Shown here: positions 52,629 through 61,665 of the stretch, in pieces
How the letters are laid out: every line of letters starts with the position of its first letter
Numbering within the stretch: position 1 is the first letter of the stretch
Assembly (NCBI RefSeq): GCF_001746915.1
Contig: NZ_MJGC01000053.1
Location: 176,058-240,057, forward strand
Direction of reading: 5' to 3'
Origin: Desertifilum tharense IPPAS B-1220
GTDB taxonomy: Bacteria > Cyanobacteriota > Cyanobacteriia > Cyanobacteriales > Desertifilaceae
DNA: 64,000 nt
Translations under genes and position numbers: made by a program
The notes under the pieces: generated by a model
Seen by the model: only the letters and a program-made list of their open reading frames with translations
Databases searched by the model: none
What the model was told of the DNA's origin: nothing

Positions 52629-54104
52629 ATGTATATCGTACAAATCGCCTCAGAATGCGCCCCTGTAATTAAAGCAGGAGGTTTAGGCGACGTTGTTTAT
52701 GGCTTAAGCCGGGAATTAGAGAACCGGGGAAACACCGTTGAACTGATTCTCCCCAAATACGACTGCATGAGATACGACCATATCTGGGGGCTGCATGACG
52801 CCTATCGCGATCTGTGGGTGCCTTGGTACGATGGTGAAGTTCACTGCTCGGTCTACTGCGGTTGGGTTCATGGTAGAGTGTGCTTCTTTATTGAACCCCA
52901 CAGTCAAGACAACTTCTTCAATCGGGGTTGTTATTATGGTTGCGATGACGATACCCTGCGTTTTGCCTTCTTCAGCAAAGCTGCCTTAGAATTCCTCCTC
53001 AAAAGCAATAAGCGCCCCGATGTTATCCATTGTCACGACTGGCAAACCGGATTAGTCCCCGTCCTGTTATACGAAATTTACCAGTATCACGGGATGAGTA
53101 ATCAGCGGGTTTGCTATACCATCCACAACTTTAAGCATCAAGGGATTACAGGTAAGGAAATTCTGACGGCTACAGGGCTGCATCGATCTGAATATTATTT
53201 CCAATATCATGTTTTGCGAGATAACTTCAACCCCTTCGCCCTCAACCTGATGAAAGGGGCGATCGTTTACGCTAACTACGTCACCACCGTTTCCCCGCAT
53301 CACGCCTGGGAAGCGCATCACGGCACCTTTGGCTACGGGTTGGGTCATACCTTACACTTACATCAAAGCAAGTTTAAAGGGGTTCTCAACGGTATTGACT
53401 GCGATTTCTGGAACCCAGAAGTTGACCGCTATACCCCCCATCACTTTACAGCTAAAGACTTAGAAGGAAAAGCGAAGAATAAACAGGCGTTGCGCGAACG
53501 GCTGTTACTGCGGGAGGGGGATAAACCCTTGCTTGCTTTTATTGGGCGATTGGATGACCAAAAAGGCGTGCATTTAGTCCACCATGCGATTTATCATGCC
53601 TTACAAAGAGGGGCACAATTTGTTCTCCTCGGTTCGGCGACAGAACGCAGTATTAACGAGCATTTCTGGCACGAGAAGCAATTCCTCAACGATAACCCTG
53701 ACGTGCATTTAGAAATTGGGTTTAATGAGGAACTTTCCCACCTGATTTATGCAGGGGCAGATATGATTGTGGTTCCCAGTAACTTTGAACCCTGCGGGCT
53801 AACGCAGATGATTGGTTTGAAGTATGGAACCGTGCCTATTGTCCGGGGGGTTGGCGGTTTGGTGAATACAGTGTTTGACTACGACTACGACACCGACCAT
53901 TTACCGGAACAGCGCAACGGCTTTGTATTCTACCAATCCGATTATTCTGCCCTAGAATCAGCGATGAATCGGGCTATTGACTTATGGTACAACGCGCCGG
54001 ATGCTTTCCAAAGGCTGCAACTGCAAGGGATGGATTACGATTACTCGTGGCATTATCCCGCGAAGGATTATCTAGAAATTTACGAGATGATTCGCCATAA
54101 ATAG
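52629..54104 (+). CDS. glgA: Glycogen synthase (ADP-glucose type)
   Basis: 491 residues of the GT5 family. The N-terminal ADP-glucose loop is KAGGLGDVVYGLSRELENRG, with A for the T of KTGGL, a common cyanobacterial GlgA2 form. Other markers: HCHDWQTGLVPVLLYE, YTIHNFKHQG, TTVSPHHAWE, LNGIDCDFWNPEVD, FIGRLDDQKGVHL, and SNFEPCGLTQMIGLKYGTVPIVRGVGGLVNTV. The SASECAP-type start reads MYIVQIASECAPVIKAGG. It elongates alpha-1,4-glucan from ADP-glucose. A ribosome binding site GGAGG is six bases upstream. Its terminator is separated from the gene by a nested MITE. Confidence 0.95.
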   Translation: MYIVQIASECAPVIKAGGLGDVVYGLSRELENRGNTVELILPKYDCMRYDHIWGLHDAYRDLWVPWYDGEVHCSVYCGWVHGRVCFFIEPHSQDNFFNRGCYYGCDDDTLRFAFFSKAALEFLLKSNKRPDVIHCHDWQTGLVPVLLYEIYQYHGMSNQRVCYTIHNFKHQGITGKEILTATGLHRSEYYFQYHVLRDNFNPFALNLMKGAIVYANYVTTVSPHHAWEAHHGTFGYGLGHTLHLHQSKFKGVLNGIDCDFWNPEVDRYTPHHFTAKDLEGKAKNKQALRERLLLREGDKPLLAFIGRLDDQKGVHLVHHAIYHALQRGAQFVLLGSATERSINEHFWHEKQFLNDNPDVHLEIGFNEELSHLIYAGADMIVVPSNFEPCGLTQMIGLKYGTVPIVRGVGGLVNTVFDYDYDTDHLPEQRNGFVFYQSDYSALESAMNRAIDLWYNAPDAFQRLQLQGMDYDYSWHYPAKDYLEIYEMIRHK

Positions 54105-54127
54105 GGAGCTTATTCTTTGTATAGAAG

Positions 54128-54480
54128 CTAATTGACTGACAAATCTGATTAGGGTGTTGTCCGAACTCCCCTCACCCTAGCCCTCTCCCCTAGGAGCTAC
54201 CGTGTATACATAAGTTTTCTAGTATTGTTCTACAAGGTTTTGATCCCCCCTAGCCCCCCTTACAAAGGGGGGGAACCGGAATCAAAGTCCCCCTTACTTC
54301 TAGCGCAGCGGCGCGTCAGCGCGGGGATTTAGGGGGATCTCAATTAGATTTAGGGTTCTTACACTAGATGTGTATACACGGTAGCCCATAGGAGAGGGAA
54401 CGCTCATCGCTCATTGACTCCCTTCTCCCAATGGGAGAAGGGTTGGGGATGAGGGCAAAAGAGTTTTGTCAGTCAACCAG
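54128..54480 (-). mobile_element. Nested MITE, copy 2 (outer element)
   Basis: The same composite as at 12850-13190, in inverse orientation. Outer inverted repeats are CTAATTGACTGACAAA (54128-54143) and its inverse at 54465-54480, TTTGTCAGTCAACCAG. Both the outer arms and the inner element match copy 1, with only small differences. Confidence 0.8.
54196..54385 (-). mobile_element. Inner MITE, copy 2
   Basis: 190 bases starting GCTACCGTGTATACATAAG and ending TGTGTATACACGGTAGC, the inverse orientation of copy 1. Flanks CCCCTAGGA and CCCATAGGA match the TCCTATGGG duplication of copy 1 with one change. The AGTCCCCC block differs slightly in the central part. Confidence 0.8.
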
Positions 54481-54487
54481 GTATAAA

Positions 54488-54520
54488 AGAGACGCAGCTA
54501 GCTACGTCTCTATTTTTTTT
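54488..54520 (+). terminator. Rho-independent terminator downstream of the MITE
   Basis: AGAGACG CAGCTAGCT ACGTCTCT forms a hairpin (54488-54511), followed by ATTTTTTTT (54512-54520). It is oriented for the plus strand and probably was the glgA terminator before the MITE inserted 24 bases after the glgA stop. Confidence 0.8.
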
Positions 54521-54630
54521 GGCGACCCCTCACCCGAAAGCATGAAGGACACTTTTTATTGTGTCAGCGCGATCGCATTGTTCGTTTAGCCTGTAGCTAA
54601 CTTAGCAGTATCGAATGCAAGGACACCATC

Positions 54631-55359
54631 ATGCAATCAAAATTAGCCGCTATTTTCCTCTCTGTTCTCAGCCTTGGTTTAATCGTCAGTGCAACCCCCG
54701 CCAGCGCCACCACCTACACCAGTTCTACTGGCAAAACCGCTGTCGTTCTCAATGAAGGCAGAACTGGAACGGGTAGCTTCTACTTTACCGAAATCAATGG
54801 TCGCAGCATTTTAGGCGATATTACCATTACTAGCGCCCAATCTAACGGCAACAGCTATCGTTATGAAGGCACCTTCCACGAACAAACCCTCGGCCCTAGG
54901 GCTGGAGATGCTTGTACCGGAAATATTACCATCGTCAGACAACCCGTTCCCCGTTCTGCTAACTATAGCGCCCAAGTGACTTGGCGAGTTACAGGTGGCA
55001 GACCTTGTGCTTCTGTTGGGCAAACCTTTAGCCTGAATTTAACTGAACCCCTGCCTCGACCAGACCGTAATGGCGATTATACCGCCCGCCTTGCCGATAC
55101 TTGGATGACCCAAACTGCGGGTTTAGCCACTTGGCCGAAATGGCGCGTCACGTCTGCGGATGGGGAATTAAACTGTCGCGTTCAACCCAATGGGCCGATT
55201 AAAACAGTCTATCGGGCGGGACGCGATGAGATTTCCGCTGAATTGCGCGGCGTCAATGCGATTACAATGTCCAATGGCGCGCCCTGGATGTTAACCAGCC
55301 AAGGATGCTATGTGCGGGCGAATTCGCAGTATATTGCCCCCATTGCTTTACCCCGCTAA
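54631..55359 (+). CDS. Secreted protein of unknown function
   Basis: 242 residues. A signal peptide (MQSKLAAIFLSVLSLGLIVSATPASA) precedes a beta-rich mature protein with TTYTSSTGKTAVVLNEGRTGTGSFYF, ACTGNITIVRQ, and a C-terminal part with SADGELNCRVQPNGPIKTVYRAG, which has the look of an SH3-like bacterial domain (about 170-230, ending GWMLTSQGCYVRANSQYI). Paired cysteines may form a disulfide. I do not recognise a named family for the first half. It stops one base before the convergent HpnB-like gene end. Confidence 0.75.
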   Translation: MQSKLAAIFLSVLSLGLIVSATPASATTYTSSTGKTAVVLNEGRTGTGSFYFTEINGRSILGDITITSAQSNGNSYRYEGTFHEQTLGPRAGDACTGNITIVRQPVPRSANYSAQVTWRVTGGRPCASVGQTFSLNLTEPLPRPDRNGDYTARLADTWMTQTAGLATWPKWRVTSADGELNCRVQPNGPIKTVYRAGRDEISAELRGVNAITMSNGAPWMLTSQGCYVRANSQYIAPIALPR

Positions 55360-55360
55360 A

Positions 55361-56536
55361 TCAAGGTTTGGCATACACGCGACCTTTCCAAGCGCCACCG
55401 CGTCCTTGCCAATGGCGCAAAGCGGAGTCTATCGTCATCAGGGTGTACAAAAAGGCGATCGCGCTCAACAATAAACTATAAGCTGGCGATTGATGGTAAA
55501 AGCGCAGGGTGGGGATATAGGCGCTACTGAGTAACAACCACCCAGCTAAACCCACCAGCACAATTGTCCAATCTCCGGCAATCATTCCCCATCCTACGGC
55601 CAAAGGGGAAACCAGATAGATTAGGGTCATACTCAATACGGTTCCCAATAACAAAAGCGGCGAGTATTGCAATTGGGTAAACGCAGTTCGCGCCACCATA
55701 TCCCAAATAGTTTGTAGAGAATTATAGGGGCGCAAACTCCGGGTTAAATCGCTTAAGCCTAACCAGATTTTAGCCCCCGGTGCTGAAGATTTGACGGCTA
55801 AGGCTAACGCACAATCATCAATTAAGGTTTGACGGATGCACTCTAAACCGCCAATTCGTTCTAAAGCCGTTTGTTTGATTAAAATACAGCCTCCAGCCGC
55901 CCCCGCCGTGGGGTTACTGGGGGCATTCACCCATTGAAAAGGATAGAGTTTCTGGAAGAAGAAGACAAAGGCGGGAATTAACAGCCTCTCCCAGAAACTT
56001 TCGCACCGCAAGCGCACCATCACTGAGGCTAAATCGAGCTTATCTTGTGTTGCTTTTGATACTAATCGTCGCAAGTTTGCCGGATCGTGACCGATATCTG
56101 CATCAGTGAATAAGAGATAATCGGGTGCATAATTTTGAGCAAAATTCACCCCTTGCTGCATTGCCCACAGTTTACCAGACCAACCGGGGGGTAGGGGTTC
56201 GGCGAGGATAATTTGGAGTTGCGATAATTTCCCCAAGGCGGCGGCGGTGGCTTTGGCGACTTCTGCGGTACCATCCGTACTGCGATCGTCTACTAGGATA
56301 ATTGTCAACTCTCCGGGGTAATCTTGGAGTAAGAGCGATCGCACTGTCTCCCCTATCGTCTCCGCCTCATTGCGCGCCGGAATAACTACACAAACCCTCG
56401 GAAGACTTACTAACTCTGGATGCGGTACCGCTTGTTCGAGTTGCGGTTGACATTGCCAGAACCTACCCCGAAAACAGAATAGCCCAATCCAAATCGCCAG
56501 AGAGAGGATTGCAATACTTAAGATCGATGCATTCAT
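55361..56536 (-). CDS. hpnB: Hopene-associated glycosyltransferase HpnB-like (GT2)
   Basis: 391 residues. A membrane segment at the N-terminus (SILSIAILSLAIWIGLFCF) is followed by a GT2 domain: RVCVVIPARNEAETIGETVRSLL, ILVDDRSTDGTAEVAKA, LLFTDADIGHDP (the DXD), and IDDCALALAVKSS. Three further hydrophobic segments follow at 285-365. The pattern matches HpnB of hopanoid clusters in cyanobacteria, which probably adds sugar to a hopanoid or related lipid. No shc or hpn genes are adjacent. The name is by family resemblance only. Confidence 0.82.
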   Translation of the reverse strand: MNASILSIAILSLAIWIGLFCFRGRFWQCQPQLEQAVPHPELVSLPRVCVVIPARNEAETIGETVRSLLLQDYPGELTIILVDDRSTDGTAEVAKATAAALGKLSQLQIILAEPLPPGWSGKLWAMQQGVNFAQNYAPDYLLFTDADIGHDPANLRRLVSKATQDKLDLASVMVRLRCESFWERLLIPAFVFFFQKLYPFQWVNAPSNPTAGAAGGCILIKQTALERIGGLECIRQTLIDDCALALAVKSSAPGAKIWLGLSDLTRSLRPYNSLQTIWDMVARTAFTQLQYSPLLLLGTVLSMTLIYLVSPLAVGWGMIAGDWTIVLVGLAGWLLLSSAYIPTLRFYHQSPAYSLLLSAIAFLYTLMTIDSALRHWQGRGGAWKGRVYAKP

Positions 56537-56794
56537 CTTTTACCCATCATCCCAGCAATCGCAATCCATCATGACATACTACGGTATCTTGCCTCAATAA
56601 ATATTGATTGTCCTACGTGAAATCATAACGCCTCTACCCCCAAGTATCGCTCGATCGAGCAATTTTCATGAATTTCAACCGTATTTTTACTGATTTATAA
56701 CTCTTGTCTTTCAGTATTTTCTTGGTTTTCTCGGTTGCCCTTTGTTGTTCCCTTAAGTTAAATTCAAATCTTACTTCAAGGCGTTTTAATTCTC

Positions 56795-59419
56795 ATGGTA
56801 TTTGAGATTCTGCCCGGAACAACAAGCTATTCCCAAACCTTCAATACAATAGGTTCAGAATTACCTACGGGATGGGGAATCTATACAAATTCTAATCCTA
56901 CCTCTTTAGGGACAAACCAGGATTTTAACCCCTCACCTACGTCTTGGGCAGATAACGCCGGAAGATTCAAAAACCTTGCTTCTTATAATAGTGGACTAGC
57001 GGCAAATGCCACGCCAGCATTGCAAAGCGCTGAGAGCGATCGCGCCCTTGGTATTCGTCAGACAAGGGAGTTTGGCGATCCGGGTGCTTCTTTTGTTTTC
57101 TCCCTTCAAAACACCCTAGGGTTTCAAGATTTTAGCCTATCTTTTGAAGCTCAAATGTTGAATGTTCAACCTCGTTCAACCACCTGGACAATCGATTATC
57201 GAGTTGGCAACCAAAATGCGTTTGTTCCCCTTGGAACTTATAGCGATCCGGGTGTTTTTGGGAGTACCTTGCTATCTACAGGTTCTGGACTTTCCGCCTT
57301 TGGCACAGAGATTAATAATCAACCCAACCCCGTTCAAATTAGAATTGCCGCACTCTCAGCCAGTAGCGGAAGTAATAATCGAGACAGTTTTGCGATTGAT
57401 AACTTTATCCTCACGTATAGCCCAATTGACAATATCCCACCCACCGTTACTTTAACGAGCAACACCGATAATATTATTAAAGGTTCATTTCCCGTTACTG
57501 CCACCTTTAGCGAAACTATCATCGGTTTTGAGTTAGCGGATATTACAGTAACGAACGGGATAGCGGCTAACTTAACGGTTGTGAATGCTCAAACCTACCT
57601 TTTTGAAGTCACGCCAAACACCGACGGGGAAGTTATTGTAGAAATTAGTGAAGCTAGAGTAACAGATAGTGCAGGAAACCTTAATACGACTGCAACGCCT
57701 TTAACTCGGATTGCAGATATCACTCCCCCCACAATTATCAGCATTATCCGTCAAGAGAACGCCCAGGAACTCACGAACGCAGATAACCTCATCTTCCGGG
57801 TTAACTTCAGCGAAGCCGTTGAGAACGTAGACTCAGAAGACTTTATCGTTAACGGTAGCACGGGGATAGCGATTGCATTCACCCCCGTCAATCCCTCAAC
57901 CTACGATATCGCCATTTCTGGAGACAACCTTACTAACCTTAACGGTACTATTGGCCTCACCTTAGCAATCGGACAAAATATTACCGACCTTGCAGGAAAC
58001 CCGCTGTCTAACAGCCTACCAACCCTCAACCAAACCTATACTCTCGACAACACACCACCCACCGCCATCGGTTTTACTCCCGCAGAGAATGCAGTAGAAG
58101 TTACCCTCAATCCTAGTCTAGTAGTGGAATTCAGCGAAGCTATCCGAAAAGGTACGGGTAATATTTTTCTCAGAAGCGTTTCAGATAACTCTATTGTCGA
58201 AACCCTAGATATCGCCTCCACCCGCATCAGTATTAGTGACAATACCGTTACCCTTAACCCAACCCTTGATTTAACGGAAGGTACCCACTATTACCTTGAA
58301 ATTACCAGGGGTGCTATTCAAGACTTAGCAGGTAACAGTTTTGCTGGAATTAGCGGCGCAACGGCTTGGAATTTCAAGACTGTAGCGATCGCACTTCCTC
58401 CTGAAGAAGATAGCACCCCTTCTACCCCACCCTCTGATGAGGAGAGTACGCCTGTTATCCCACCCTCTGAAGAAGATAGCACCCCTCCTACCCCACCCTC
58501 TGATGAGGAGAGTACGCCTGTTATCCCACCCTCTGAAGAAGATAGCACCCCTCCTACTCCACCTTCTGATGAGGGAAGTGCGCCTGTTATCCCACCTTCC
58601 GAAGAACATTCGCCTACTATCCCACCCTCTGATGAGGGAAGTGCGCCTGTTATTCCACCCTCTGAAGGCGGTTTCACCGACAGCGAATTAGACTTAACTC
58701 ATCCCCATAATGACGAAAAAACGACTGGCGACAGTTCGTTACCTCCCTTGACTCCTCGCGCTATTCCGACTCTGGTATCCCTTTCTAACCCCAGGATCGG
58801 CTTTACCCCAGGAAACGATCGAGTAACGCTGAATGATGGGGGCGATCGCGTCGAAGCCCTACAAGGTGATGATACCGTTAACGGGGGTAGCGGTCATGAT
58901 TGGATTCATGGCAACCAGGGGAAAGATTATCTATTTGGTAATGGTGGTAACGATACCCTGTTTGGCGGTAAAGATAACGATTACCTCGATGGTGGGGCGG
59001 GTGACGATTCGCTGTTAGGCAATCGCGGTCAGGATACCCTATTAGGAGGGACAGGTAACGATATCCTCTGGGGTGGTAAAGGATTCGATCTGCTCATCGG
59101 TGGCGATGGCGATGATACCCTTAGCGGTGACTTGGGTGGCGATACCCTGATTGGTGGTGCGGGTGCAGATGTGTTTGTCCTAAGAACTTCGACAGCCGCA
59201 GTCAACCTGGAAACCGCCGATCTAATTATGGACTTTGAACTGGGAATTGACCAAATTGGATTAACTGGGGGTATCAATCCGAGTAACCTGACGTTGAGTT
59301 TAATGGATGGGAATACCGCAATTTCACTCGGACAAAATCAGATTTTAGGGATTGTGGTGGGTATTACTCCAGATCAATTAACCGAAAGTTTAGTCAATGT
59401 CAATGTGGGTTTAAATTAA
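56795..59419 (+). CDS. RTX-type secreted protein with Ig-like domains and Pro/Ser/Glu repeats
   Basis: 874 residues, no signal peptide. Order: an N-terminal beta domain (about 1-200; SYSQTFNTIGSELPTGWGIYTN, IDNFILTYSP); two bacterial Ig-like domains (about 210-410; PPTVTLTSNTDNIIKG...ITVTNG); an SbsA-like Ig domain (about 425-530; NPSLVVEFSEAIRKGTGNIFL); a spacer of Pro/Ser/Glu repeats (about 535-625); and hemolysin-type calcium-binding nonapeptides (about 665-785; GGNDTLFGGKDNDYLDGGAGDD). The end (LETADLIMDFELGIDQIGLTGG) is a typical C-terminal secretion region. This is a type I secreted protein of the cell surface or medium. The role is adhesion by inference. Confidence 0.85.
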   Translation: MVFEILPGTTSYSQTFNTIGSELPTGWGIYTNSNPTSLGTNQDFNPSPTSWADNAGRFKNLASYNSGLAANATPALQSAESDRALGIRQTREFGDPGASFVFSLQNTLGFQDFSLSFEAQMLNVQPRSTTWTIDYRVGNQNAFVPLGTYSDPGVFGSTLLSTGSGLSAFGTEINNQPNPVQIRIAALSASSGSNNRDSFAIDNFILTYSPIDNIPPTVTLTSNTDNIIKGSFPVTATFSETIIGFELADITVTNGIAANLTVVNAQTYLFEVTPNTDGEVIVEISEARVTDSAGNLNTTATPLTRIADITPPTIISIIRQENAQELTNADNLIFRVNFSEAVENVDSEDFIVNGSTGIAIAFTPVNPSTYDIAISGDNLTNLNGTIGLTLAIGQNITDLAGNPLSNSLPTLNQTYTLDNTPPTAIGFTPAENAVEVTLNPSLVVEFSEAIRKGTGNIFLRSVSDNSIVETLDIASTRISISDNTVTLNPTLDLTEGTHYYLEITRGAIQDLAGNSFAGISGATAWNFKTVAIALPPEEDSTPSTPPSDEESTPVIPPSEEDSTPPTPPSDEESTPVIPPSEEDSTPPTPPSDEGSAPVIPPSEEHSPTIPPSDEGSAPVIPPSEGGFTDSELDLTHPHNDEKTTGDSSLPPLTPRAIPTLVSLSNPRIGFTPGNDRVTLNDGGDRVEALQGDDTVNGGSGHDWIHGNQGKDYLFGNGGNDTLFGGKDNDYLDGGAGDDSLLGNRGQDTLLGGTGNDILWGGKGFDLLIGGDGDDTLSGDLGGDTLIGGAGADVFVLRTSTAAVNLETADLIMDFELGIDQIGLTGGINPSNLTLSLMDGNTAISLGQNQILGIVVGITPDQLTESLVNVNVGLN
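58414..58665 (+). repeat. In-gene tandem repeat encoding Pro/Ser/Glu-Asp spacer
   Basis: Units of 66 bases beginning GAAGAAGATAGCACCCCT and ending CCTGTTATCCCACCCTCT repeat about three times, then decay into shorter variants. They encode repeats of PPSEEDSTPPTPPSDEESTPVI. The frame is preserved, so length can vary by slippage without frameshift. Confidence 0.85.
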
Positions 59420-59445
59420 CCACAGCCCACCCTTAAACTCTGTTG

Positions 59446-59471
59446 AAAGCTTGCACTCAGCAAGCTTTTTT
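59446..59471 (+). terminator. Rho-independent terminator after the RTX gene
   Basis: AAAGCTTGC (59446-59454) pairs with GCAAGCTTT (59460-59468), followed by a T-run (TTTTTT within 59466-59471). It lies about 27 bases after the stop codon. Confidence 0.85.
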
Positions 59472-59987
59472 GTGGGTAAAGGTTGATTGGTGCGATCGCC
59501 TACACGCATAAAGATAAGTTGACTGAGGTGATGCTGTCAAAGGCGCGATCGCACTCTTTACCCTCAACGATCCGCTCGCTCGCGTTCACCATTGCCCCAA
59601 CCAGACGCTTAGAGATTCAAGATAAATTCACGCCTCTGTTACTCTTTGCCCCAGCAACTTCAACAAATCATTACACTCCCAGGTACCCTGTTGAAATAGC
59701 AATCGCTTATACTCAATTAAGAGCGAAGGCATCTACCCTAAGATAGAGAGTTATTGAAGAGTCTCTATTTTTCTTTGAATGGAGTGCAACCGTATTTACA
59801 CTGAATCAATGTGCTAAAGACTTGCTTGTCAGCGCCATTCAAATCCCACATTACGTAATTTCACTGAGCTTACTGGGTTATATCACTGGCTATACTTTGG
59901 AAGCTCAATATTTTTGCCCTCTCCTCAAGGAATTCACTCATTTCTTTCCCATTAAATCTTCTTAGCCGCCCGATTTAAATTCTGAGT
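59472..59987. other. Intergenic region
   Basis: About 515 bases between the RTX gene and the sulfotransferase gene. HIP1-related GCGATCGC sites occur near 59493 and 59544. A frame of 87 codons at 59483-59746 is not supported by a ribosome binding site or family. The sulfotransferase promoter should be in 59850-59985, with no clear boxes visible. Confidence 0.4.
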
Positions 59988-60818
59988 ATGTCCAAGTCAA
60001 AATTAGCTTGCGTGACCGGGCTGCCCCGTTCAGGCTCAACTCTGCTGTGTCAACTCCTCGCCGAACATCCTGACATTGATACCAATGGCATGAGTTCGCC
60101 TTTATTCGGGGCGTTACAATCCTTACGCGCCCATCTCAGCGATAACGAGTTTTTCCTAGCCCAACTCGATCGTGAATTTGAACTCAACTATGCCCGCTTG
60201 CAGCGCTCCTGTCGAGCTTTTGCGGCTGCTTGGTGGCAAGATACCTCTTGTTCTGTAGTTGTCGATAAACATCGCGGTTGGCTCAATCAAATTGAACTCG
60301 CCCTAGAACTCGACCCCGAAGTCAAAATGCTGGTTTGCGTGCGAGAGTTAGGTCAAGTTTTCGGTTCAATTGAAGCCCAACACCAGAAAACCGTATGGTT
60401 AGACTTTCCTGACGATTTAGCCAATCTTTCACCCTACACTCGTGCAGAAAAACTCTTTGCTCCCACTGGCGTTGTCGGTGGACCTTTGCAGAGCCTTCAA
60501 TCTGTACAAGACCGACCTGTCGAGCAACAGCAACGGTTGTTTTTCGTCGTGTTCGAGCATTTAATGAGCGAACCTGTTGAAGTGATGAAGAATATCTTCC
60601 ACTGGTTAGGCGTCGCCCCCTACGAAATCAACCCCCAAAACCTGACTGTGCGCCCATCGGAAGCCGATAGTTACTACCGCTTCAAATATCCCCATCGCAC
60701 TTATCCGCAGATTCAGCCACCGCAGCGGCGACAGATTTCGGCCCGAATTGAAGCCGATTTGAAGTCGAACTACCGCTGGTTTTACGAATTGTTCTATCCC
60801 GGTTTATTGGGGAGTTAA
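59988..60818 (+). CDS. Sulfotransferase family protein
   Basis: 276 residues. The PAPS-binding P-loop is GLPRSGSTLLCQLLAEHPDI (10-29). CSVVVDKHRGWLNQIELAL, MLVCVRELGQVFGSIEA with R in the 3'-phosphate-binding motif, and FEHLMSEPVEVMKNIFHWLGV follow. Such proteins transfer sulfate from PAPS to a hydroxyl or amine of a metabolite, glycan or peptide. The GNAT gene downstream starts five bases after its stop, so they form an operon. The substrate is unknown. Confidence 0.85.
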   Translation: MSKSKLACVTGLPRSGSTLLCQLLAEHPDIDTNGMSSPLFGALQSLRAHLSDNEFFLAQLDREFELNYARLQRSCRAFAAAWWQDTSCSVVVDKHRGWLNQIELALELDPEVKMLVCVRELGQVFGSIEAQHQKTVWLDFPDDLANLSPYTRAEKLFAPTGVVGGPLQSLQSVQDRPVEQQQRLFFVVFEHLMSEPVEVMKNIFHWLGVAPYEINPQNLTVRPSEADSYYRFKYPHRTYPQIQPPQRRQISARIEADLKSNYRWFYELFYPGLLGS

Positions 60819-60822
60819 GCGC

Positions 60823-61578
60823 GTGCAAATTTCTACCCCACCGGGAATCGACCTCATTCTCCATCGCGGGCGTTCCCTAACCTTTCGGCGGGTTCTGCCA
60901 GAGGATGCCCCTTTGTTGATGGCACAGATGTATCAAAATCGCGAGTTCATGCGACTGTTTCGTCTCAACGATTTTCCCAACAACGAAGCACAACTGCGTC
61001 AGCAAATCCAACAGCGCCTGCAAACACCCCCGCAACAATTGTTCTATCTCGATGGGGTTTTAGTTCACCACACTCACGGGGTTATTGGTTTAGCCGCTTT
61101 AGCAGATTATGCCCCCTTGCATCGTCGGGCTGAATTTCTGATCGGTCTATTCGATCCTGCTCATCGCTTTAGCGGCTATGGTCTTGAAGCGAGTTTGATG
61201 CTGTTGGATTTGGGATTTAACCAATACGGTCTTAATCGTCTGTATGCCTATACCTATGGCTACAACGCGATCGCCCAACAGGGATTAAAGGGTTTGGGAT
61301 TCAACTGCGAAGGGGTTCTTGCCCAGCACGTGTTCGATAGAGAGCGCCAGCAATTTATCGATCTGCATATTCACGCCATACTGCTCGAACAGTTTCGCCA
61401 AAGCCAACGGTTGTCACGCTTATCCCTGCGTTTGCTTGGTCGCGACATTACCCAAGTGCCACCTGCAAAGTCGGGAGTTTCCCCAGAAGTTTCAACGCTA
61501 TCCCCTGCGGCATCTACACCTTCATCAAGACCCCATTTACCCTTCGTCCGTTCAGGTTCGCTGTACGGTACGCCGTAA
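60823..61578 (+). CDS. GNAT-family N-acetyltransferase
   Basis: 251 residues, GTG start. The RimJ/RimL-type acetyltransferase domain (about 15-195) has LTFRRVLPEDAPLLMAQMYQN, GLAALADYAPLHRRAEFLIGLFDPAHRFSGYGLEASLMLLDLGFNQYGLNRLYAYTYGYNAIAQQGLKGLGF. These domains bind acetyl-CoA and acetylate amines. The C-terminal 55 residues are Ser/Pro-rich and variable. Located five bases after the sulfotransferase, it may modify the same product. A giant Gly-rich surface protein follows 87 bases later, a possible partner only by position. Confidence 0.83.
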   Translation: MQISTPPGIDLILHRGRSLTFRRVLPEDAPLLMAQMYQNREFMRLFRLNDFPNNEAQLRQQIQQRLQTPPQQLFYLDGVLVHHTHGVIGLAALADYAPLHRRAEFLIGLFDPAHRFSGYGLEASLMLLDLGFNQYGLNRLYAYTYGYNAIAQQGLKGLGFNCEGVLAQHVFDRERQQFIDLHIHAILLEQFRQSQRLSRLSLRLLGRDITQVPPAKSGVSPEVSTLSPAASTPSSRPHLPFVRSGSLYGTP

Positions 61579-61665
61579 CCTGGCAAGCTTGCCGAGTTTT
61601 AGGCTTGGCTTTGTTCAATTTTCGTTTTTTTGGTTTGTTCACCCTTCTTTAACTACTAACCACTA

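Noticed and set aside
58318..58677. 119-codon minus-strand frame opposite the RTX spacer
   Set aside because: It mirrors the Pro/Ser/Glu repeat of the sense gene (SSSEGGITGVL units).
59483..59746. 87-codon plus-strand frame after the RTX gene
   Set aside because: No ribosome binding site or recognisable domain; begins right after the terminator.
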